From positions 1 through 45,972 of the forward strand of contig JAEZDS010000008.1 in assembly GCA_023433205.1 (NCBI GenBank): a stretch of 45,972 nt of DNA, read 5' to 3'. The DNA comes from Bacteroidota bacterium. GTDB taxonomy: Bacteria; Bacteroidota; Bacteroidia; B-17B0; Aurantibacillaceae. The translations under genes and the position numbers were made by a program. Of the stretch, positions 5,843-15,330 are shown in pieces (position 1 is the stretch's first letter; each line of letters starts with the position of its first letter). The notes below the pieces were generated by a model. It saw only the letters and a list, made by a program, of their open reading frames with translations, did no database searches and had not been told where the DNA came from.

Positions 5843-7999
5843 ATGAAAAAACTGGGCATCTTTTTACTGGCATTCTGCAGTTCCACCTTTATGTTGGCCG
5901 ACGAAGGCATGTGGCTGGTACACCTTATCGGAAAAAAGACTTACAACGATATGGTGAAACGGGGCCTTAAACTCAGCAAAGAACAACTCTACAGCATGAA
6001 CAAAAGCAGCATCAAAGATGCTATTGTGATCTTTGGCGGCGGCTGTACCGCTGAACTGGTAAGCTCTGAGGGTTTGTTATTCACCAACCACCACTGTGGT
6101 TACGGTAATATTGCGGCGGTAAGCACAGTTGAAAATGATCACCTGAAAGAAGGTTTCTGGGCAAAGTCAAAACAGGAAGAGATCCCCTGCAAAGACCTTA
6201 GCGTGCAGTTTCTGGTGAAAATAGATGATGTTACAGATTCTGTAATGGCCAGACTCAAAGACCTGAAACCTGAGGAATTGTCGGCTAAACTGCCGGGCAT
6301 ACTCTCGCAGATGGGTGCAAAGGCGGCCGCCGGCACCGGCTATGAGGTGCGTATAAATAGTTTTTTCAAGGGCAATCAGTTCCTGCAATTTACCTATGAG
6401 CGGTTTAAAGATGTACGCCTGGTGGGTACTCCCCCTGAAAGTATTGGCAAGTTTGGCGGAGATACCGATAACTGGGAATGGCCACGCCACACCGGCGATT
6501 TTTCTATCTTCCGCGTTTATGCTTCTGCCGATGGAAAACCAGCTGAATACAGCAAGGATAACGTGCCGCTGAAACCAAAACACTTTTTGCCGGTTTCAAT
6601 AAAAGGACTGAACGATGGAGATTATGCCATGATCTACGGTTATCCCGGCGGCACCAACAGGTACGAAACCAGTTATGGCGTGAAACTGAAAGTTGACATT
6701 GATAACCCAAGTCTTGTTGAATTGCGGGACGTGCGCCTGAAAGCAATGCATGCCGAAATGGTAAAAAGTCCTGAAGTAAAGATCAAACTTGCTTCTTCTT
6801 ACGCGGGTATTGCCAATTACTGGAAGTTTTTTGACGGAGAGACCAAACAGCTGAAAAAACATGGTGTGATTGCTCAAAAGGAAAAAGAGGAGGCCGCATT
6901 CGCAAAATGGGCAAAGGGTAAAGCAGAGTACGCTAATCTCTTCGGCGACATCGAAAGAAACTATGCCGACTGGAGGCCCTACGCAAAAGGCCGGGTTTAT
7001 TTATATGAGGGAATTCTTGGTTCGCCTTTATTGCGGTTTGCAGCGGGTTTGAAGACTTTTAATGCAGCACTTTCCAATGCTTCCACAAAAGAGCAGGATC
7101 TCGAAAAACTTAAAACAGCTGTTAAAAAGGGCCATGAGAAATTTCTGGAGAGCGAGAACATTCCCTCTGACCGCAACATCATGGCAGCTGTACTGAAAAT
7201 GTATTATGATGAGGTTGATCCTGCCCAGCGGCCTGAAAAATTTTATACCACTCTCTCTCAGAAATACGGCAGCCTGGGCTCAGAGGAAACCTACAAAAAT
7301 TTTGCCGGTGATGTTTTTGCGGGGACCATTCTGCTGAATAAGGAGAAGTGGGAGAAGTTTATGGCAGCTCCCGACAGCAGCGTGTTACTGAGCGATCCAG
7401 CCTACAGCACCGCCATCGCGTTCTACGACAATTACCTTGCCATTGCAGGAAAAAAGTACGCTGATTTTAATGCGAAAAATTACGCGCTCGATAACAAATA
7501 CATGAAGGGAATTTTAGAGATGAAAAAGGGTGAGACCTTTTATCCTGACGCTAATTTTACAATGCGTGTTTCGTATGGTAATGTGAAGTCTTACAGTCCC
7601 CGCGACGGCGTTGTCTATAAAGAGATCTGTACGCTTGCCGGTGTAAAGGAGAAATATCAACCCGGCGATTACGAGTTTGATGTGCCTGAAAAACTACTTG
7701 AGCTGATTGAAAAGAAAGATTATGGCCAATATGCAGACAAAAAGATCAATGATGTGGTAGTTAATTTTATTACCACTAACGATATTACTGGTGGTAATTC
7801 GGGGTCGCCTGTAATTAATGCTAAGGGAGAACTTATTGGATTGGCTTTTGACGGAAATTATGAAGCCCTGAGCCATAAGATCGCTTTTGACAGCGAGCTT
7901 AACCGCACTATTTGTTTGGATGTGCGTTATGTCCTTTTTATCATCGACAAATTCGGCGGAGCCGGTAATATTGTGAAGGAGTTGAGTCTGAAGAATTGA
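5843..7999 (+). CDS. S46 family dipeptidyl-peptidase, DPP7 type
   Basis: A 718-residue exported serine peptidase that releases dipeptides from oligopeptides in the periplasm, used by Bacteroidota for peptide nutrition. A signal peptide occupies about residues 1-19. The chymotrypsin-like triad is visible: the His of TNHHCGY (residues 83-84), Asp218 in RHTGDFS and Ser653 in GGNSGSP. Residues known to hold the substrate amino terminus are present: Asn209 and Trp210 in DNWEW, and Asp670. The next residue is Gly671 in LAFDGNYEA; DPP7 enzymes have Gly there and prefer hydrophobic P1 residues, whereas DPP11 has Arg and prefers Asp or Glu. It is therefore probably DPP7-like. It is monocistronic, with its own -7 box and a terminator-like hairpin downstream. 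Confidence 0.95.
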   Translation: MKKLGIFLLAFCSSTFMLADEGMWLVHLIGKKTYNDMVKRGLKLSKEQLYSMNKSSIKDAIVIFGGGCTAELVSSEGLLFTNHHCGYGNIAAVSTVENDHLKEGFWAKSKQEEIPCKDLSVQFLVKIDDVTDSVMARLKDLKPEELSAKLPGILSQMGAKAAAGTGYEVRINSFFKGNQFLQFTYERFKDVRLVGTPPESIGKFGGDTDNWEWPRHTGDFSIFRVYASADGKPAEYSKDNVPLKPKHFLPVSIKGLNDGDYAMIYGYPGGTNRYETSYGVKLKVDIDNPSLVELRDVRLKAMHAEMVKSPEVKIKLASSYAGIANYWKFFDGETKQLKKHGVIAQKEKEEAAFAKWAKGKAEYANLFGDIERNYADWRPYAKGRVYLYEGILGSPLLRFAAGLKTFNAALSNASTKEQDLEKLKTAVKKGHEKFLESENIPSDRNIMAAVLKMYYDEVDPAQRPEKFYTTLSQKYGSLGSEETYKNFAGDVFAGTILLNKEKWEKFMAAPDSSVLLSDPAYSTAIAFYDNYLAIAGKKYADFNAKNYALDNKYMKGILEMKKGETFYPDANFTMRVSYGNVKSYSPRDGVVYKEICTLAGVKEKYQPGDYEFDVPEKLLELIEKKDYGQYADKKINDVVVNFITTNDITGGNSGSPVINAKGELIGLAFDGNYEALSHKIAFDSELNRTICLDVRYVLFIIDKFGGAGNIVKELSLKN

Positions 8000-8006
8000 G
8001 CGAGAT

Positions 8007-8077
8007 TTAACCACATAGGCACATAGGAAACTATGTGACCTGCTATGTGCCCTATGTTGCTATGTGGTTAATTTTTT
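8007..8077 (+). terminator. Palindromic repeat-like element acting as terminator
   Basis: TTAACCACATAG (8007-8018) pairs perfectly with CTATGTGGTTAA (8060-8071), and CATAGG (8022-8027) with CCTATG (8051-8056). Extra CTATGTG copies inside allow alternative pairing. Six T follow. It lies between the convergent S46 and ftsE genes. Units built on ACATAGGCACATAG are typical of dispersed palindromic repeats in Bacteroidota intergenic DNA. Confidence 0.65.
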
Positions 8078-8103
8078 AGGAGCGCCCGAAGTGCAAAACC
8101 CTC

Positions 8104-8772
8104 TCAGATCTTCTCGCTTACCTGCCCGTTATCGAATAGCAGGGTGCGTGAACGGAATTTGTTATAAAGCAACATGTCGTGGGTAGCGAAAAGCACCGCT
8201 CTTCCGCTGTTGCTTAATTCCATAAGTAGTTTCATTATCTCCTCAGAACTTTCGGGGTCAAGATTTCCTGTGGGTTCATCGGCAACAATCAATTCAGGAT
8301 CGTTTACCAGCGCCCGGGCAATACTTACGCGCTGCTGCTCGCCACCTGAAAGTTCGTGCGGAAATTTGTTCTCCCTGCCGCTGAGGTCAACTTTTTGAAG
8401 CACTTCCTCTATTCTCGCTCTTATCTTTTTTGAATCGCGCCAGCCGGTTGCTCTCATCACAAATCGCAGATTGTTATAAACACTGCGATCGCCCAGCAGC
8501 TGGAAATCCTGAAAAACTATGCCCAGTTTACGGCGCAGAAAGGGGATTTCTCGCTGCCGAAGCTGCGAGAGGTCGAAACCGCATACTTTTGCACTGCCGC
8601 TGCTCAGGCGCAGATCGCCGTACAGCGTACGCAGAAAAGAGCTTTTGCCGCTCCCCGTCTTGCCCAGAAGATATACAAATTCGCCCTTGTTTACCCTGAT
8701 ATTAAGGTTTCCCACAACAGGACGTTCGTCCTGGAAAATGGTAACGCCTTCAAAAACTACAAGTTCATCCAT
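8104..8772 (-). CDS. ftsE: Cell-division ABC transporter ATP-binding protein FtsE
   Basis: A 222-residue ABC ATPase. With the membrane protein FtsX, FtsE regulates peptidoglycan hydrolases at the division site. Walker A is GKTGSGKSS at about 37-45, the Q-loop is FQDFQLL, the signature LSGGEQQR is at 141-148, Walker B with DEPTGNLD at about 165-172, and the switch His is in ATHD near 198. The short length, the FQDFQLL loop and the DEPTGNLD sequence are FtsE-like rather than typical of nutrient importers. ftsX is not beside it; in many Bacteroidota the two genes are separate. It is divergent from the TPR gene at 8927. A near-consensus -7 box, TACATTCG, lies just upstream on its strand (8801-8794). 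Confidence 0.9.
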   Translation of the reverse strand: MDELVVFEGVTIFQDERPVVGNLNIRVNKGEFVYLLGKTGSGKSSFLRTLYGDLRLSSGSAKVCGFDLSQLRQREIPFLRRKLGIVFQDFQLLGDRSVYNNLRFVMRATGWRDSKKIRARIEEVLQKVDLSGRENKFPHELSGGEQQRVSIARALVNDPELIVADEPTGNLDPESSEEIMKLLMELSNSGRAVLFATHDMLLYNKFRSRTLLFDNGQVSEKI

Positions 8773-8926
8773 CAGTTCAGCGCTAAGTTAGCCCGAATGT
8801 ATCTTTTGCCGTCAACAGCCTTATACCAATATCAACACTTCCGGGTTAATAACAATAACTAACGGAAGCCCTGTAAAACCAAGCCGATCGCGTACATTTA
8901 TACAACTTTTTTCCAGGCTTTTCCTG

Positions 8927-11900
8927 ATGAACCATAAGCGGAATTTCTGCGTACTGATTATTTTACTTTTTCTTTCGTTAACGGCGGCGGCCCAGCGCAC
9001 CGCGTTTTATACCGACAGCGACCGCAAGTTTAAAGAAGGCCTTGAGCTCTTCGATAAAAAACAGTTCGTAAGTGCGCAAAAAGTATTCAGCGAATATGCT
9101 TCCTCAGATGCTCCCCTCCTTTTAAAAGCAGAAGCCAGGTTTTACGAGGCAGCCTCTGCCATTGAGCTTTTTAATAAGGATAATGAGTGGCTAATGCGTG
9201 AGTTTATCAGACTTTATCCCTTCAGTCCAAAGATCAACGACGCCTGGTATTACCTTGCCAACTCAAATTTCCGGAAAAAAAAGTACGACGAGACCATAGA
9301 GTTTTATAACCATGTTGATCTCTACCGGTTGAATACAGATCAGCTGGCAGAACTTTATTTTAGACGGGGTTACAGCTATCTTCAGGAAAAAAATGAGGAG
9401 AAAGCCAAAGCCGACTTTTTTGAAATTAAGGACGTCGAGAACAAATACGCATTCCCGGCCACCTACTACTACGCACACATTTCCTACAACGAAAAAAATT
9501 ACGAGGCTGCTTTAACCGGGTTTAACCGGCTGCTTGGTAACGAGACCTTTGGGAGCCTTGCCCCTTATTACATCACGCAGATCTATTTTATACAGGGAAA
9601 ATACAGCGAAGTAGTACAGCAGGCGCCACAGTTACTGAACGATAGCAGTAATGTACAGAAGGAGTCGGAGATCAACCGCATGATCGGTGAAAGTTATTTT
9701 CAGCTGAAAGATTACCGCAACGCTGCAGACTTTCTGCAAAAATCATATGTTAACAGCCCTGCCAGCAACTACGCGCTCGGTTACAGCTACTATAAACTTA
9801 ACGATTGCGCAAAAGCGGTAAAGTATTTTGAAAATGCCACTTCGGGGAGTGATTCACTGGCACAGAATGCCTGGTACCACCTGGGCGATTGCCAGATAAA
9901 ACTGAAAGACAAACTCAAGGCAAAAAACGCTTTTTACAGTGCGTATCAGAAAGGTCAGGACCAGAAGATAAAAGAAGACGCCTTGTTTAGTTTCGCCAAA
10001 CTCAGTTACGAGCTCGACTTCAGTCCCTATAACGACGCCGTAAAAAGTTTCAGCCGCTACTTAAGTGAATTCCCCCGTTCGCCGCGCCGCGATGAGGTGT
10101 ACACTTTCCTGATTAATGTATATTCTACCACCCGTAATTACTCGCAGGCCATTCTGAGTATGGAAAGCCTTGAGTCAATTGATCCGGTTTTAAAGGTGAC
10201 TTACCAGAAACTCATCTATTTTAAAGGCATTGAATATTTTAATAACAATCACCTCAACGAAGCAGAAGAGCAGTTTAAAAAGTCTTTTGTTCAGAATTCT
10301 GATCCCAGGCTAAACGCGCTTAACTTATACTGGTTGGGGGAGGTTGCCTATCTTAAAAAAGATTACACCACTGCCATTGAGCGATGGAAACGTTTCCAGG
10401 TGACAGAAGGGGCGGCAGGACTCGAAGAATACAACCTCAGCAATTACGCGCTGGGTTATGCCTGGTTCAAAAGGAAAGAGGCGGGTGATTATACCAGCGC
10501 GAACATCGCATTCCGTAAATTCCTGTTTGGCAGCGCGGGTAATGATGAAAACAAAGTGGCCGATGCGCACATCAGAGCCGCTGACTGCTACTTCATGAAC
10601 CGCGATTTTGCGCAGGCGGCTGAATATTACAGCAAGGCCATCAGTCTTAATAAAGTGGATGTTGATTACGCACTCTACCAGGAAGCCTTGTGTGACGGAT
10701 TAAACCGGGAATACCAGAAAAAGATCGACGCGCTGAGCAGGATTGAGAACAAATATCCGAACTCGCATTACCTCAGCGCCGCGCTGAGTGAAATGGCAGA
10801 TACTTATTACAGAAATCTGAAGAACTACGAGAAAGCCATTACCTATTATGAGCGAATATTAAAGAACTATCCTAACTCCTCTTTTACCAATAACGCGCTG
10901 GCCCAACTGGGTAACATTTATTATGAACGTAAACAGGACGACAAGGCCTTTGAATATTTTGATCAGTTTGTAAAACGCGACAGCAAGAGCGATGCTGCTA
11001 AAGATGTGCTGCAGGCCATTAAAAAGATCTTCGAAACAAAAGGCAATGTTGAGGAGATGGAACAGTATTTTGCCTCCGTTGGCAATCCTTTAACCGAGAA
11101 CCAGATAGAAAAAGCCCTTTACACGGCTGCTTATGACGCCTTTTATACCCGCAAGAGTTGTGATGAGGCTGTGCCTAAATGGGAGAGTTATATCAGCAAA
11201 TTTCCAAACGGACGTTATATTACAGAAGCGCACTTTAGTGTGGCAGAATGCGCTTACAATAAAGAGCAGTGGGAGGTGGCGCTTGAACACTACACTTTTG
11301 TGGTTGAACGCGACCGCAGCGTGTACAGCGAAACGGCACTGAGCAAAACTTCTTACCTGCATTACAGGGAGAAGCGTTATAAAGAGGCGCTTCCGCTCTT
11401 CCAGAAGTTGCAGGAACTTGCAGAAACGCCGGCTAATAAACTCGCGGGCCGGCTTGGCGCAATGCGCAGCGCTTTTTACCTGCAGGATTTCGGGACGGCA
11501 CTGCCTGAAACCGAAAAGGTGCTTGCAACAGAAAAGCTGAGTCCGCAGCAGCTGGCGGAGGCGCGCTACATTAAAGCCAAATCGTTCTTTGAAACGGCAC
11601 AATATGATCAGGCGCTCTCTGAGTTTAAGGCCATCACTACCACCGCCAAAAATGTTACCGGCGCAGAAGCATGGTTTCACATAGCGCAGATCCAGTACAT
11701 CAACAAACAATACGATGCCATCGAAAAAACGGTAAGTAAACTGATAGGCTTTCCCTACAGCAACGACGACTGGCGCAACAAGGCGATGTTGCTGCTTGCT
11801 GATTCATATATCGCCAAGGGGGCAGATGCTGACGCGAGGGTGATCCTGGGTACTATAATAGACGACGCTCCGGCTGAATATGCCGACGAAGCAAAAAAAC

Positions 11901-12031
11901 GTGTTGAAGCGCTTGATAAGAAACAGGAGGAAACAAAACGAAAGCAGCAGAACGCTGAAGAGGGGCTGAAGCTGCAATTCAATCAGAATAAAAAAGACAG
12001 CGCTTTGTTTAATAATAGATCGCAGGACTAA
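8927..12031 (+). CDS. Large periplasmic TPR-repeat protein
   Basis: A 1034-residue exported protein. A signal peptide covers about residues 1-22 (ending TAAAQ). Nearly all the rest is a chain of tetratricopeptide-like helical pairs, with recurrent motifs such as KKYDETIEFYNHV, NEEKAKADF, KNYEKAITYYERI and QDDKAFEYFDQF. The C-terminus is charged and coiled-coil-like (EALDKKQEETKRKQQNAEEG). TPR superhelices are protein-docking scaffolds, so a role in assembling or tethering an envelope complex is likely. The next gene, an outer-membrane barrel, starts inside its stop codon, suggesting the two proteins work together. The divergent ftsE neighbour hints at a link to envelope or division functions. 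No enzymatic motif is seen. Confidence 0.88.
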   Translation: MNHKRNFCVLIILLFLSLTAAAQRTAFYTDSDRKFKEGLELFDKKQFVSAQKVFSEYASSDAPLLLKAEARFYEAASAIELFNKDNEWLMREFIRLYPFSPKINDAWYYLANSNFRKKKYDETIEFYNHVDLYRLNTDQLAELYFRRGYSYLQEKNEEKAKADFFEIKDVENKYAFPATYYYAHISYNEKNYEAALTGFNRLLGNETFGSLAPYYITQIYFIQGKYSEVVQQAPQLLNDSSNVQKESEINRMIGESYFQLKDYRNAADFLQKSYVNSPASNYALGYSYYKLNDCAKAVKYFENATSGSDSLAQNAWYHLGDCQIKLKDKLKAKNAFYSAYQKGQDQKIKEDALFSFAKLSYELDFSPYNDAVKSFSRYLSEFPRSPRRDEVYTFLINVYSTTRNYSQAILSMESLESIDPVLKVTYQKLIYFKGIEYFNNNHLNEAEEQFKKSFVQNSDPRLNALNLYWLGEVAYLKKDYTTAIERWKRFQVTEGAAGLEEYNLSNYALGYAWFKRKEAGDYTSANIAFRKFLFGSAGNDENKVADAHIRAADCYFMNRDFAQAAEYYSKAISLNKVDVDYALYQEALCDGLNREYQKKIDALSRIENKYPNSHYLSAALSEMADTYYRNLKNYEKAITYYERILKNYPNSSFTNNALAQLGNIYYERKQDDKAFEYFDQFVKRDSKSDAAKDVLQAIKKIFETKGNVEEMEQYFASVGNPLTENQIEKALYTAAYDAFYTRKSCDEAVPKWESYISKFPNGRYITEAHFSVAECAYNKEQWEVALEHYTFVVERDRSVYSETALSKTSYLHYREKRYKEALPLFQKLQELAETPANKLAGRLGAMRSAFYLQDFGTALPETEKVLATEKLSPQQLAEARYIKAKSFFETAQYDQALSEFKAITTTAKNVTGAEAWFHIAQIQYINKQYDAIEKTVSKLIGFPYSNDDWRNKAMLLLADSYIAKGADADARVILGTIIDDAPAEYADEAKKRVEALDKKQEETKRKQQNAEEGLKLQFNQNKKDSALFNNRSQD

Positions 12032-13770
12032 TGAAAGGGCAATTCAACAATAAAGATCAGGCGCAGTCCGAATCACTGCCACCAGAGCTCAGGAAGCGTA
12101 TTGAGTGGATAATGATTGGATTTATCACGCTTTGTTTTGTCGCTGCAGGTGTGGCACAGAATGATCCAAACCAGTTGAAAGAACTCAACTTTCAGGCTCA
12201 GAGTGAATTTCAACCTACCATAAAGGATGCGGTGAAGTATGGTGATCTTCCCGAGATAAAAGACACGGTAAGAAGGATAAGGGATGTGCGTTACGGTATA
12301 AGCAGCAGCCCATTATTCCCTAAATACCAGGTGCAGCCCATCCAGCCTGCGCGGCTGCAGAACGAACCTCTTCAGAAGCTGTATCACTCGTTATTGCGTG
12401 TTGGTTATGCACCTACCTACAATATGCCTTTGGCGGAATTTCTTATCAGCAATGAACGTTCTAAAAACGTGAGTTATGGAGCCAGGCTCCGCCATTTTTC
12501 AAGTAACGCGCATTTGCAGGATGTAAGCTACAGTGGTTTCAGCGATAACAGCGCGCGGGTGTTTGGCAAGCGGTTCTATAAGCGCCATACACTATCAGGG
12601 GAGCTGGGCTACTCATCGAATACTGTCCATTATTACGGTTTTGATACCAGCATTTACAAAGTGAGCGAGCGGGCTTTCACAAAGCAGCGCTACCAGCTGA
12701 TCGATCCTTCCATCCGCCTCCAAAGCCATTATACCGACAGCTCCAAGATCAATCACAACATAGGTCTGGGCTTTTACAACCTTCAGAATCTCGATCAGGA
12801 GTCAGAGAACAACATTCGTATGCAGGCCCTGGGGAGTATGTTTGTGAACAGGGAGAAACTTAACATTGACCTGCTCACAGATTTTTACAATCATAAACAG
12901 GCAAACGACACGTTAAATAACCTTATAGTTTCGCTTAATCCTTCGTTTGAAGCTAAAGGAAAGAAGTGGTTGGGTAATATAGGAGTGGGGGCAACCATAG
13001 ATCATTTCAGAGACCGTACGCGTTTTTACTTTTACCCAATGGCAAATGTGGAATATGATATTTATGAGAGTATTGTTATTCCTTATGCGGGTGTTACCGG
13101 GGGGCTGATCAAGAACAGTTTGCGCAGTCTCAGCACCGAGAACCCCTTTGTTGACAGCACGGTAAATTACCGCAACACCAATAACAGGTACAGAATTTAT
13201 GGTGGCCTTAGGGGAAATATCAGCAGCAACGTCTCTTACGATGCCAGGGTAAACTATTCGCGTTTCGACAGTCTGCACTTTTTTGTATTAAATTATGAAA
13301 GCACCTCCATTCCAAATCGTTTTAACGTGATATATGATAATGCCAGTCTGCTTAATATCAGCGGCCAGCTTAATTACCAGGTAAATGAAAGATTGGGTTT
13401 TACAGCCAGAGGAAATTATTATTTATACAAGACCGATAGTCTGCAGAGAGCCTACCACAGGCCAGACCTGGACATGACCTTCTCTGGAATTTATAATCTG
13501 AAAAGCAAGATAATTTTGCGCGCCGATCTTTTTGTATTCGGTCAGCAGTTTGCCAGGAGGCCTGTTGCCGGTGACAGCACCCTTACGTTTGAACCGCAGC
13601 TTATCAAAAGCTGGATTGACATGAATCTGGAGGCTGAGTATCGTTACAGCAAGATGCTGAGCTTTTTTGTGCGTTTCAACAACATCGCCAATCAACGTTA
13701 TTATCGTTGGGACCAGTATCCCCGCCAGCGTTTCAATTTTATGGCCGGGTTAACTTTTGTGCCTTTTTAA
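12031..13770 (+). CDS. Outer-membrane beta-barrel protein, partner of the TPR protein
   Basis: A 579-residue protein whose ATG overlaps the TPR gene stop by one base. A hydrophobic export segment lies at about residues 27-42 (MIGFITLCFVAAGVAQ). The 26 residues before it are polar, so the signal is unusually far from the start; an internal ATG at about residue 28 is possible but would leave no positive charge in front. From about residue 130 on, alternating strands with aromatic girdle residues (YSGFSDNSARVFGKRF, GELGYSSNTVHYYGF) indicate a barrel, and it ends in LTFVPF, the terminal Phe typical of barrel proteins. No TonB box or plug domain is obvious. Translational coupling points to a two-protein envelope complex. 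Confidence 0.82.
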   Translation: MKGQFNNKDQAQSESLPPELRKRIEWIMIGFITLCFVAAGVAQNDPNQLKELNFQAQSEFQPTIKDAVKYGDLPEIKDTVRRIRDVRYGISSSPLFPKYQVQPIQPARLQNEPLQKLYHSLLRVGYAPTYNMPLAEFLISNERSKNVSYGARLRHFSSNAHLQDVSYSGFSDNSARVFGKRFYKRHTLSGELGYSSNTVHYYGFDTSIYKVSERAFTKQRYQLIDPSIRLQSHYTDSSKINHNIGLGFYNLQNLDQESENNIRMQALGSMFVNREKLNIDLLTDFYNHKQANDTLNNLIVSLNPSFEAKGKKWLGNIGVGATIDHFRDRTRFYFYPMANVEYDIYESIVIPYAGVTGGLIKNSLRSLSTENPFVDSTVNYRNTNNRYRIYGGLRGNISSNVSYDARVNYSRFDSLHFFVLNYESTSIPNRFNVIYDNASLLNISGQLNYQVNERLGFTARGNYYLYKTDSLQRAYHRPDLDMTFSGIYNLKSKIILRADLFVFGQQFARRPVAGDSTLTFEPQLIKSWIDMNLEAEYRYSKMLSFFVRFNNIANQRYYRWDQYPRQRFNFMAGLTFVPF

Positions 13771-13928
13771 TGTCTCCGCGGCGCACTGATCAACCGCTTC
13801 AGAAAAACTTTCGTCAAAAAGTGGTTGAGAATGCCTGGACTTTGAGGAAGTGTTAGTTTAAGGCCGGAAACCATTGGCCTGAATGCAGAGGCTTCGGCAT
13901 TAGTATTTATGTTTTAGTATTTCTAATT

Positions 13929-15191
13929 TTATTTTTTAATAATATTCAATTCAGCCCACGAGATCCCTTCATCATTATAGATCTGCTCTTCGATCTCTTT
14001 GTGGTAGTCGTATCTTTTCTGATGTGGAATTGTTTTGGCATCACTAACCCTTAACCTGCTTACGGTAAATAACTGCTGCACTTCAAGTTTGGCGTGCTCA
14101 TTAGGGTTAAAGAGATAACGTTTGGTAAGATCCACTTTTACATCAATTTGTATATTCTGCGGATACCATTTACCACCGGCTTCGCGGAATTCAATGGTAC
14201 GCGCGTAAATAGGATTGGTGACGGCCAACCCAGCTACAAATAATATAGGCCGGACAATTACGGGAATTACGAAATCGCCGCTGTTTTCAATTTTTACAAT
14301 GGCGAAATCGCGGTTGTCGAGGTAGATAAGACCTTTTTCTCTGAGGTGATCAACCTTTCCTTTGCTTTTGAACGAGATCACCATAATGGAATTTCCGCTG
14401 TAGGCCGATGGCTTCTCAAAGGCAAATTCATAGCGACGGAATTTATTTGTATCGAGAAAGTGCCATGAGTTGCTGCTTAACTTACTGCTTTGCAATATAG
14501 CCTGGGGCCCGCTTAAAGTTGAGGCGTCAATACTAAAACCCTGTTTCTTTTTGGTTGTGTCGTTTTCCGCGCGGTTTTTTTTCTTCTTATGTTCACGGTT
14601 CATAAATGCCAGTTCTTTTAGGTCATCTGCTCTCCGCCACAATAATAGCTGGTCCTGGTTGCGTATGGTATCAAGATAAGCTGGATAGTAGGTTTTGAAA
14701 ACAGCCTCATCACTTTGTACAAACTGCTGATTTTCTTTAAGTATTTCCCGATAATAGCCAACTGTTTCGAAAGGTTGTGCAGGGTAGTTGGCTACTATGT
14801 TCCTTACTGCCATTTTGATATAGTGCTCCGGCGGCATTGCAAAAACCTGCACCTCCTCTATTTCCAAAGCTGCCTCTTTTAACTGGAGCTGAACAGGTGA
14901 GACCAGTTGCTGAAGGGCTACAACTTTTTTTTCGTACCCAAAAGCGTTTATCAACAATGTGTCAGTTGATGCCTCGGCGGGATAAAACAGGTCGAACTCA
15001 CCATTTTCGTTGCTCACCACCCCAAGCAATTTTTTCTGCAGACCAAGGGTTACAAATGGCAAAGGTTTTCCTTTAGTATCTGTAATTCTGCCGCTTAATC
15101 TCTGCTGTTGCGCTAAAGTGGAATTAACGGAAATGGTGCAGATCAGCAGGCAGAGAAGAATATAACTTAATCTGGCCTTGAATGAGGACAT
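13929..15191 (-). CDS. Exported protein with carboxypeptidase-regulatory-like domain (CarboxypepD_reg-like)
   Basis: A 420-residue protein. The signal peptide spans about 1-28 (ending TLAQQQ). Residues about 30-110 form the beta-sandwich often found at the N-terminus of Bacteroidota outer-membrane proteins (GRITDTKGKPLPFVTLGL, then SNENGEFDL and INAFGYEKK). The following 300 residues, with VRNIVANYPAQPF and ISFKSKGKVDHLREKG, resemble the DUF5686/YfbK-like outer-membrane-associated region by general pattern, and I am less sure of that. A Lys-rich stretch (HKKKKNR) divides it. Such proteins are usually periplasmic or outer-membrane associated; the exact role is unknown. It is transcribed alone. 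Confidence 0.75.
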   Translation of the reverse strand: MSSFKARLSYILLCLLICTISVNSTLAQQQRLSGRITDTKGKPLPFVTLGLQKKLLGVVSNENGEFDLFYPAEASTDTLLINAFGYEKKVVALQQLVSPVQLQLKEAALEIEEVQVFAMPPEHYIKMAVRNIVANYPAQPFETVGYYREILKENQQFVQSDEAVFKTYYPAYLDTIRNQDQLLLWRRADDLKELAFMNREHKKKKNRAENDTTKKKQGFSIDASTLSGPQAILQSSKLSSNSWHFLDTNKFRRYEFAFEKPSAYSGNSIMVISFKSKGKVDHLREKGLIYLDNRDFAIVKIENSGDFVIPVIVRPILFVAGLAVTNPIYARTIEFREAGGKWYPQNIQIDVKVDLTKRYLFNPNEHAKLEVQQLFTVSRLRVSDAKTIPHQKRYDYHKEIEEQIYNDEGISWAELNIIKK

Positions 15192-15330
15192 AGATTTTTT
15201 TGGTTATCTGTTTAATGTCCTTAGACGGGGATATAAGTCAATAAGTTACAGCATTAAACCTGCTGAAGATAAAAATAGTAGTTCATGAATAGCCGCCAAA
15301 CGGTTTTCGGTTAAATTTGGATGGAACCTC

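Noticed and set aside
11090..11710. 206-residue minus-strand ORF opposite the TPR gene
   Set aside because: It is antisense to well-formed TPR repeats and lacks independent features.
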